From Globodera rostochiensis (Eukaryota > Nematoda > Chromadorea > Rhabditida > Heteroderidae), in contig JAEVLN010000002.1 in NCBI GenBank assembly GCA_018350325.1, forward strand, positions 3,684,295-3,748,294: a stretch of 64,000 nt of DNA. The letters run 5' to 3'. The translations under genes were made by a program, and so were the position numbers. How positions within the stretch are numbered: position 1 is the stretch's first letter; the number at the start of each line of letters is the position of its first letter. Below the pieces are notes generated by a model. The model was not told the origin of the DNA and did no database searches. It saw only the letters and a program-made list of their open reading frames with translations. Positions 56,501 to 64,000 of this stretch are shown one piece after another.

Positions 56501-58591
56501 TAATTAATTAATTAATTAATTTAATAAATAATCCACCGACCTGCCGGTTCTTCAACGCTTCGAGTTCCGTCCGTCGATGGACCGCCTCAGTGAGTTTTTG
56601 CGCGATTGTTTGTCGACTGCTGGCGGAGTTCGCCTCGCAAATGACGCCGACAGCGGTGATCACCAATTGGAAGAGGCACGAAGGCAACAGCAGCAGAGAG
56701 GGCGACTCGGGGAACGGCAATTTGTCGCTGGAGGCAAAGAGGACGGCGCCGATCAAAAGCGAGTTGAGGACGTTGAAGCACACGGACAGGCTGAGGAACA
56801 GCCGTCGCTGGCGGGGCAGCACAAAGAACTGGTACAGCGTGGAGATGGCCCTGCAAGTGATCGGGACATTTTGTCATAAATTTAGGCATATCGTCCACAT
56901 TGAGGAGCACAGAGAGGAAAGTTCGGCGATGCGTTCTTGCTTTATTTGGAACTCCAAAATAAGCGGGAGATGAATAAGCCAGAGGAAGACCGGGAAGCTG
57001 ATCGATGAAATCAGTGAAAAGATGGCAAGGCGACGCCTTTGGCGCTGAACAAAAATTTTAATGTTAAATTAACTTTATGTGCTAACCCAAATATATAAAC
57101 AAATACAAATATTAACAAGCTTTTAAATGTCTTTTAAGAACAATTCCGAATAATTAATTGTCTCAAAACACTTTTCGGTACCGTACCAAAATGGAACGAT
57201 CCTCGCGGTATCGTAAACATTATTGTCTTAAAACACTTTTCGATACCGTACCAAAATGGAACGATCCTCGCGGTATCGTAAACATTATTGTCTCAAAACT
57301 ACTGTACCGAAATGGAACGATCCTCGCGGTATCGTAAACATTATTGTCTTAAAACACTTTTCGATACCGTACCGAAATGGAACGATCCCCGCGGTATCGT
57401 AAACATTATTGTCTCAAAACTACTGTACCGAAATGGAACGATCCTCGCGGTATCGTAAACATTATTGTCTAAAAACACTTTTCGATACCGTACCGAAATG
57501 GAACGATCCTCACGGTATCGTAAACATTATTGTCTCAAAACTACTGTACCGAAATGGAACGATCCTCGCGGTATCGTAAACATTATTGTCTCAAAACTAC
57601 TGTACCGAAATGGAACGATCCTCGCGGTATCGTAAACATTATTGTCTCAAAACTACTGTACCGAAATGGAACGATCCTCGCGGTATCGTAAACATTATTG
57701 TCTCAAAACTACTGTACCGAAATGGAACGATCCCCGCGGTATCGTAAACATTATTGTCTCAAAACTACTGTACCGAAATGGAACGATCCTCGCGGTATCG
57801 TAAACATTATTGTCTCAAAACTACTGTACCGAAATGGAACGATCCCCGCGGTATCGTAAACATTATTGTCTCAAAACTACTGTACCGAAATGGAACGATC
57901 CTCGCGGTATCGGATGAGCACAAAAGATACGAGGACGAGGCTGGGGAAAAGGAGGCAGAAGCACAGATAGCCCAGGGACCAGACCCTATGGCAAAGGTAG
58001 TGGAACAAAAAGATTTGGGCAATCGAATAGACGAAGCTGAAAAATTTGCAAATTTTACGTGCAAATCGAAAGTTAAAATTGCGCACAGCCAAAGGTGGAA
58101 GGTGTGCAGTCGTGCCCGGTCGAGTGCCGTCCAGTGTCGCATCAGCGCGGCACGTACCTCATCCCGCTCCGCACCCACGCAGCACTCCAGGGAGTGCAGG
58201 GAACGTTTGCTGCTGGCAGAAGTGCTGCCTGAAGCACAAATTAAGCTCAAAACAATTAGAGTTCATTGATTGGCTCTTCAGTTCGCGGCATTTTGTGGTC
58301 GAGGAAAAGCCCCCCCCCTTTTTGGCACACCTTTTTTGGCGGCACTGTCCTTCTTTCTACTGCCATGTTCAACCGCAAAAGTATTGGCCAAATTTTGAGG
58401 GTTTAGCGTCGTGCTGCTCGCCAAACTGACTGTCGACCGCTTTTTATTCGTCGCCGTCGTTGCGTTGGCAGACAAATTGTGCTGCGTTCTGCGACTGCTT
58501 CCCCTCGTGCTGCTGTTCGTCTTGCGCCAATTGCCCTTTTCCGCCCCTCCCCCGCCGTCTTTTTGTGGTGATGGCCTCCTCTCAGCAGCTG
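50588..58591 (-). CDS. Membrane-bound adenylate cyclase (two catalytic domains), 5' exon missing
   Basis: About 28 exons, nearly all in phase: 58591-58331, 58228-58087, 58036-57886, 57044-56899, 56850-56541, 56488-56354, 56301-56173, 56076-55974, 55898-55790, 55628-55563, 55518-55318, 55278-54996, 54945-54691, 54145-(unresolved), 53951-53798, 53651-53545, 53412-53313, 53216-53130, 53027-52866, 52319-52176, 52070-52004, 51637-51600, 51541-51521, 51468-51387, 51307-51219, 50846-50760, 50718-50689, 50638-50588. A first helix bundle is followed by C1 with both metal aspartates ([20 protein letters not shown]) and [21 protein letters not shown] basic Ser-rich C1b and a second bundle follow, then C2 ([58 protein letters not shown]), ending [18 protein letters not shown]. 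It makes cAMP from ATP under G-protein control. One intron is GC-AG (51386). Three introns hold tandem arrays. Subtype not assigned. Confidence 0.95.
52331..52852 (-). repeat. 58-bp tandem array in an adenylate cyclase intron (C2 domain)
   Basis: Nine copies of a 56-58 base unit containing (plus strand) CAAGTGCTACAGTAAGAATG and TTCCGGGATGGACTGCTCGG. On the minus strand each copy has TTACTGTAG|CACTTGTACA, similar to the real acceptor region CACCGTAG|GAATTGTACG at 52320/52319. The array fills most of the intron 52320-52865. Confidence 0.92.
54296..54650 (-). repeat. Poly-C tandem array in an adenylate cyclase intron
   Basis: About nine to ten units of roughly 31-37 bases, on the minus strand AAATCGTAATCCCGAGAAAT followed by AC and a C run of variable length. 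GTAATC occurs in every unit, so cryptic donors are repeated. The array lies in the intron between 54691 and 54145. Confidence 0.85.
57168..57905 (-). repeat. 56-bp tandem array crossing an adenylate cyclase exon end
   Basis: About twelve units of 56 bases (some about 66-70, with an ACACTTTTCGATACCG insert). Minus-strand unit: CGATACCGCGAGGATCGTTC then CATTTCG|GTACAGTAGTTTTGA then GACAATAATGTTTA. The first 27 bases are the last 27 bases of the exon ending at 57886 (coding RYREDRSIS) and the rest is intron, so coding sequence and donor are both copied in every unit. Confidence 0.93.
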
Positions 58592-61500
58592 CTATGGACA
58601 CAAAATGATTAAACAATTATTTTGTTAGAATTGGTGAGAAATTGCATGCAAACCCCCACCCCCCCCCCCCCTCAAGTTTTGACTGGACCCGGCCGTTTGA
58701 GTATCATAAATGACATTTCAGTTTTAAGTTTTAAAACATTTATGAAAAGAAAGAAGGCAAAAGCTTTAAATAAATTATTATTCTTTTTCACGTTCAAATT
58801 TTCTTCTTTTTATAATTAATCATTCACAGGAAAATGAATTTGGGTGGGTAATATAAATAGAAACCGGCACAATTCCAAATTATCTGATTATTAAATTCTT
58901 TAAGCCTAAGCCTAAGCTTAGGCCTAGGCTAGCTTAGTTTTTAGCCTGAGACTAAGCTCATTAAAATAATTTTTGTGGGTGAGATGCAGTTGACCCCCCC
59001 CCCCGCCCCGGCGCCCCATTTTTTGCACATTTAAGCCTATTTTTGTTGTTTTCTAATTTCTTTTTTATTTGATCGCTATTTTTAGTTCATTCCGATCAAT
59101 AAAAATTAAAAAGGCAAAAAATAAGGGTATTATTGCCGGGGCACTCAACGGCGCGGCCCTTAAACATCCCAAACCGAGTTTTGACGGTATGCTGAAAGAT
59201 GTGCAAAAAATAAACATTTTTACGAACATTTTCATTGTTTCCTTCTTCCAAATGCATGAGAAGCCCTTCCAACGCCCCCAAATTTGCATAATCAAAACTC
59301 CAAAAAGCGCTTTTGGTTTCCCCTCTCTCCCACCAGATGTGCCCCTCCGTGACGGCATTCTTCGCATTATTTGTCGCTGATTTTGACTTGGCGCACTGCT
59401 GCCGTTTGTGTTCGCCGCATCGTTTATGGCAGAAGCTTTGGTGAAAATCATTGTGAATGGCCCTTTTTGCCACTACTGGACGGCGGCGTTCGGCGGCACG
59501 AATGGAATTGGCCTAATTTGGCAACATTCAAAAAACATTGCCACATTTTGCTGAACTAAAAATGTTTTAGGAATTAAAAAGACCAAAAATATTTATCTTT
59601 TCTTAAGTGCTTTTAATTAGTTGGTAAAGAAGCTGTTGGTTGGGCGGGCGAGTTTGGTTATTTCCCTTCAATAAAATGAGTAAATCGAATCAATTCAATG
59701 CTTTGGGTTAAAAAATGCCACAAAAATAATAATAAAAGAGATTTTTATTTAGTGAAAGTGCATTTTTTGTTTGTTTATGGCCTTTTGCCATTGTCGGCGG
59801 CATTCACATCGGCGGGCAATGAATGCGCGCGCCGCGCGCCGCATGCCTTTCTTCGTTTTACCATTTTCTCTGATCAGAATAAATTGATTTCAACAAATCA
59901 ATCACAAGGCCCAGTGTCATTAATTAAGCGAATAATTTTTTAAATGAAAAGACACGAAAAATACATAAAGTGCCAAAAGGGGAACCCACAATTCAATTTG
60001 AGATGAAATGGAGACAGCTGACATTTTGCCAACAGAAAAGCCAAATGCCAAAATTTGGATGTCAGAAGAACGGAGGGCGGGCGGCGCCTGATGAATTAGA
60101 GCCGGCCCCGCCGCCTTTATTTTGTGGAAATGCCAAAGCTTTTGGCCCGGACAATTATTTACATTATAATAAATAATAATAATAACAGCAGACCAACCAA
60201 TTCCCTCTGCTCAACAAACATTGTCTGTCTGTCTGTAAGTATTATTCCCCCACTTAGCACATTCTCTGCGAGAAGCCGAGAAGTCGAGAAGGCGTCGTGT
60301 TTGTCGACACGATTTTTGAGTTTTGTTGTTTTGCCCCCGGGGGGGGGGGGGGGGTAACAATTCCGTTCAATAAAAGTGCACTTTCCGTCAGTCCTTCCCA
60401 TATTCTCATCAACTTCACTCACTCAATTCCACGGGGAATAAATATATGGGGCTGTTCTTGTCAAAAGTTTTTGTTTTTTGTTTTGTTTTGGTCTCTGGAG
60501 CTTTTTGTTACGGTCGGCGGCGGTTTCAGTCTTTTGGTTGGTTGACTGACCTCTCCCCGAAGGCGACCATTTCTTCCCAAAAAGTGACGGGAAAATGAAG
60601 AAAATGTCGCCGGATGAATTAATCCGACAGAGGCAAATTGGGGGAACTGTCAAAACGAATTTGGCCGGAAATAGTTGAAGCATTGCCAAGACAAGGCCAA
60701 AGATGCGGCGGCTTCTTTCCTTCAGAGAGTTTACAAATTAATTTCAAAAAATGGCCCCAATTAAAGTCGATAAATATACAAAATATTTAGTTTTTATTTG
60801 TAAATTCCCAAAATGACAAATAAATCCGTCCTTTTCATTAGCATTTTTTCTCATTTTGTGGGTTTTTTTGTATGCACTAACGAATAAACGTGCCCACTTA
60901 TAATTATGACATGGGAAGGCGAAGGGGGGGGGGAAGGATTGGCAATTGGCGGCCGGCTTAACGAGTGACGACGCACTTAACGAGAACGGCACAATAATGC
61001 CGTGCCGTAAGCTTTTGCCCTGAAGAAAATGCACCTGCGGGGAGAGGGCTTTTTGACTGTCCGGACACTTTTTGGGCCAAATATTAAATCCTCAAAGCTT
61101 TCTGAGAGAAAGGCTATAATTTAATTTTGGTTCCGCAAATGTCGCGCCCCGCGTAAAAAGGTATAAAAAGGGCGCAAATTTCCTGAAATTCTGTTGGACA
61201 CTTTGATGAATGACTTTTGCGGGAGTCGCCTCCTCCGTGCCGTGCCGTTTGTTCCCCCCCCCCTCAATTTCCTTCCTTCCGCAAATTTGACAGCCGTTTG
61301 GCGAGTCCCCTCGGGGGAACGAATGGCATCGCCGCAGGGTTTGATGACGGATGGACGGATCGCCAACAGAAATTTATCTGTCCAACACTTTTTATCCCTG
61401 GGAATAAATAAGCGACGGCGCGTTACAGACTTTTTGAATTGTTCAAATTTTTTACTTTTTTATGTATTTTATATTATCGAGGTTGAAATGCTCTAAAAAT

Positions 61501-62193
61501 AAGAATTCCAGTCTTTTTGTAAATTACAGAATTTACAACAGTGGCACTGTCGAAATCAACTACTGTCGGGCACATGATGCCGCTATAATCAGGGTTTCTA
61601 TCTGGAAATTAGCATTTTTTTGTAGTTTTTGGAAGGCCATGCTGTTTTTTTTGCTTTTTGTGATGAGCTTTGTGGACTTTTTGTAGATTTTTGTGGTTTT
61701 TGGAAAATGGATGAAAAAACAAAAATAAATGCTTACATTTTAATATTTGGCATAATGTTCTGCTTAAAAATTTTGAGATATGAATGAACTCGAGTAGGGG
61801 TCAACTCCGTCCCGCCAACTCCGTCCCGCCAACTCCGTCCGCCAACTCCGTCCCGAGCCAACTCCGTCCCGTCCCAACTCCGTCCCAGCCAACTCCGTCC
61901 CAGTTACAAAAAAGTAACTCCTCAGAAAAACAAAAATTTTCACAAAGATTTTTTCAAAGTTAAACAAATGAAGTAATGTAACAAAATAAATAAATTCAAG
62001 TGTTCATTCTGTAATTGCCCGAAATTCCGCTAAGCCCTCAATAATCAAATGGGGATTGATGACGGCGCCAAGATGGCCGGCGCCAAGTTGTATAGGAGTT
62101 TAAGCCAAAAATTGGTTTTTGTACAAATAAACAAAATTTATTCCATCTAAAAGTTGGACGGAGGACGACTCGTTCCCGGCCAACTCGTTCACC
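58592..62193. other. Gene-poor region; a possible small plus-strand gene at 59080-59550
   Basis: Possible exons: about 59080-59188 (IIAGALNGAALKHPKPSFD, ending at donor GTATGC) and about 59340-59552 (FVFAASFMAEALVKIIVNGP then FCHYWTAAFGGTNGIGLIWQ). The second looks like part of a membrane protein. I do not recognise it and phases are unverified. Otherwise: poly-C/G runs near 58660, 58995, 60340 and 60925, a CTAAGCTTAGGCCTAGGCTA palindrome-rich stretch near 58905-58950, and at 61799-61903 a short array of CAACTCCGTCCCGC units. Confidence 0.4.
61799..61903 (+). repeat. Short CAACTCCGTCCC tandem array
   Basis: Seven imperfect units of 13-18 bases (CAACTCCGTCCCGC, CAACTCCGTCCCGAGC, CAACTCCGTCCCAGC), bordered by TAGGGGT on the left. 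Further CAACTCGTTC-type words occur at 62170-62190 next to the foldback element, so both may belong to one element family. Confidence 0.75.
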
Positions 62194-62483
62194 TTTTCAA
62201 CTGTTTTTTCGTTATAACTTTTTTCAAAGCTAACTAAATCAAACAATTTTGATATCATTCGAAAGCTTAGTAGGAGGAGAAGCTATTAGCAAGCAAAAGC
62301 TAAGCGATTGGCCAAGCCTCAAAAAAGTTATGGCCAGAAAACGTTTTTTGGCCATACTTGGCCATAACTTTTTTGAGGCTTGGCCAATCGCTTAGCTTTT
62401 GCTTGCTAATAGCTTCTCCTCCTAACAAAATTGTTTGATTTAGTTAGCTTTGAAAAAAGTTATAACGAAAAAACAGTTGAAAA
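62194..62483. mobile_element. Foldback element with near-perfect 140-bp arms
   Basis: Arms 62194-62335 and 62345-62483 are inverted copies; the outer part reads TTTTCAACTGTTTTTTCGTT. The left arm has an extra piece (GATATCATTCGAAAGCTTAG). The core CGTTATAACTTTTTTCAAAG is shared with the inner inverted pair of the 31629-32509 element, so they are related. No target duplication was found. Confidence 0.85.
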
Positions 62484-62631
62484 AACCCTAAAATTTCAGC
62501 AAAAACAAAGAAAAATAATTCTAAATTTGTTTATCGCTTACATAAAATGCGGGAAAAAGCCTAAAAATTCGTTCGCTCCTTTGCAATTTATGCTTTGAAA
62601 TGAAATGGAAATTGAATGAATTCACTGCGAA

Positions 62632-63078
62632 ATGAACGGAATAAAAAGCGATAAACATTTTGAAGAGGGATTTGTGGAAGAAATTGGGATGGAATTTGGG
62701 AATGAAAGTGACCAAAAGCATGTGAATATACAATTTATTTATTTGCCAGCGAAAATTGGCTCAAATTTATGGAACGGAATGAAACAACGAAAGTCCAACA
62801 AACAAATTATTGTCGCGGTGGTGCCGACCGCGAATTTGCCTGTGAGCAGTGAAAAATTGGCTCGGATTTGTGTCGGAGACGAAGAAAAGAGTTTTTGCGA
62901 GGTATTGGCGGGCGGGACGATTTTAAGGGAAGCGGCGGAGGGGGGGGGGGGGCGGCACTCCCCCCCCCCCCCCCCCCCCCAACCCCGGGGGGGGGGGGGG
63001 GGGGGCACACTCCCCCCCCCCCCCCCTCCAACCGGGGGGGGGGGGGGGAAGGCATTTTCTCTGAGAGATGGGAAGTGA
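62632..63078 (+). CDS. Hypothetical 148-codon frame with poly-G/poly-C end
   Basis: ATG 62632 opens a frame with ordinary composition for about 105 residues (HFEEGFVEEIGMEFGNES..., IIVAVVPTANLPVSSEKLAR) before running into homopolymer tracts that encode Gly and Pro runs. The first part could be a real exon with a donor near 62937. I do not recognise it. Confidence 0.3.
   Translation: MNGIKSDKHFEEGFVEEIGMEFGNESDQKHVNIQFIYLPAKIGSNLWNGMKQRKSNKQIIVAVVPTANLPVSSEKLARICVGDEEKSFCEVLAGGTILREAAEGGGGRHSPPPPPPQPRGGGGGGTLPPPPPPTGGGGGKAFSLRDGK
62938..63050. repeat. Alternating poly-G / poly-C tracts
   Basis: Runs in order: about 12 G, then a C run of about 21, a G run of about 18, a C run of about 16, a G run of about 14, with short spacers (CACT, AACC, TCCAACC). 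Poly-C directly facing poly-G can pair as hairpins, and the G runs can form G-quadruplexes. Lengths in the assembly are probably unreliable. Confidence 0.9.
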
Positions 63079-63089
63079 ATGACAAATGA

Positions 63090-64000
63090 AATCGCGCCGT
63101 ATTAGCCTCGGTACTTTTTTTGCAATGCTTTTCCCCCCCCCCCTCAGTTCAACATATCATCGTCTCTTTCCAACATCATCTTTTCATCGTCATTTCACCA
63201 TCAATCACTATACACTTCAATCTCATCACTTCTTCCTCCCATCCAAATTGAGCCCTTGAAGAAAGTGCACCAAGAGAGGCGATTGAGCCAAATTTGGCCG
63301 ATAGCATAAAAATGTCAAAAGCACTCGAGGGGGGGGGGGGGGGGGGGTAAATGCAAACGCATTTCTCAAAGGAAATTGAGAAGGGTTTGTTTTGTGGAAT
63401 GAACGTATCGGCGCAAATTGCCGAAAAGGCGCTCGGGAAAGCGACAGGCGAGACTCCGGGCTCCGGAAGAAGTCCCCGCGCACCCGCTCCGCGGGTCCCC
63501 GCGCGCTCCCCCCCCCCAAGCGCTCGTCAGATTTCTTCCTCCGCCTCCGTCTCGCCCCATTACTTGCCTTGCTCCATCTCCGCATGCTCGCTGTTGGCGG
63601 ACAGCTACGCGGCCTTTCATTTGGTCGATCCAGAATAGAATTCGACACTACCAAATAAATTTTTAAAGATTAAATAATAATTTTAAAAATTTTTAAATCG
63701 CATTTCGGCCATAGCCGAAAAAAAGTAGAGGAAAGTTTCCCCTTCCACCCCATTTAAACAGAGGCGGGGGTGGATGAAAGTGTGTGAGTGCCACCGCTTT
63801 CTCAAATATTTGTTCGCCCCTCGGGGGATAGGGGGGGGGGGGGGAGAAAACGGAGGAAATTAGTCGGTGAAAGTTCGATGAAAGGGGCAAGAGAGATGCA
63901 AATTGACGGCACAATGGACGAATTGGGCGGGCAAAACGCAACAAATGACACGGAAAACGACGAATAAAAAGGCCATGGGTTGTCAAAAGGGAAGTGAAGT
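63090..64000. other. Window end, no supported gene
   Basis: A frame with an ATG at 63400 ending at 63638 (MNVSAQIAEKALGKATGETP... then Pro/Arg/Ser-rich) is possible, but all three frames are open there because the DNA is GC-rich. Poly-C at 63133 and poly-G at 63330 and 63832. Confidence 0.35.

Noticed and set aside
62194..62483. 8-bp target duplication for the 62.2-kb foldback
   Set aside because: Flanks (CTCGTTCACC and AACCCTAA) do not match.

Overview
This is eukaryotic nuclear DNA. Genes are split into many exons by short introns (about 40-150 bases, mostly GT-AG) on both strands, embedded in AT-rich DNA with tandem arrays, small transposons and long poly-C/poly-G tracts. The gene content is nematode: a SoxD factor, a serpentine chemoreceptor, a LITAF-domain protein, an ankyrin/SAM protein, a membrane adenylate cyclase, CutC, and a divergent F-box-like protein of a type I associate with cyst nematodes (Heteroderidae). 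Five of the roughly 55 introns I could phase are GC-AG. I recall a raised GC-AG frequency being reported for Globodera. A cyst nematode (Globodera/Heterodera) is my best guess, by inference only.

Layout. 0-9 kb: SoxD/egl-13-like gene (+). 9.5-15.4 kb: three minus-strand genes (secreted Cys/Gly-rich protein, two-TM protein, kinase-like protein). 16.7-26.4 kb: an unrecognised plus-strand gene broken inside an exon by a 7.1 kb hAT-like element that carries a 41-bp satellite and a LINE; a second small hAT-like element follows in the next intron. 26.5-31.2 kb: cutC (-), whose last intron is filled by a 72-bp satellite. 31.3-32.5 kb: two more elements with 8-bp target duplications. 34.1-43.3 kb: ankyrin/SAM gene, chemoreceptor and LITAF gene, all (+). 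43-48.7 kb: mostly repeats plus a weak coiled-coil gene. 48.7-50.3 kb: F-box-like gene (+), convergent with adenylate cyclase (-) at 50.6-58.6 kb. 58.6-64 kb: gene-poor, with a foldback element and extreme G/C homopolymers.

The genes do not form an obvious pathway. The most striking pattern is in the introns. Several different genes (SoxD, cutC, adenylate cyclase, the two-TM gene, probably the kinase) contain tandem arrays whose repeat unit crosses an exon-intron boundary, so a 5' or 3' splice site is copied with each unit. In cutC the unit is 72 bp and free of stop codons in the reading frame, so use of any copied donor would keep the frame. The second theme is a cluster of four elements with 8-bp target duplications in 15 kb. 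One of them disrupts an exon whose frame is restored when the element and one target copy are removed in silico.

Exon coordinates were worked out by hand from splice signals and phase. Where phases do not close I say so. No database search was possible.
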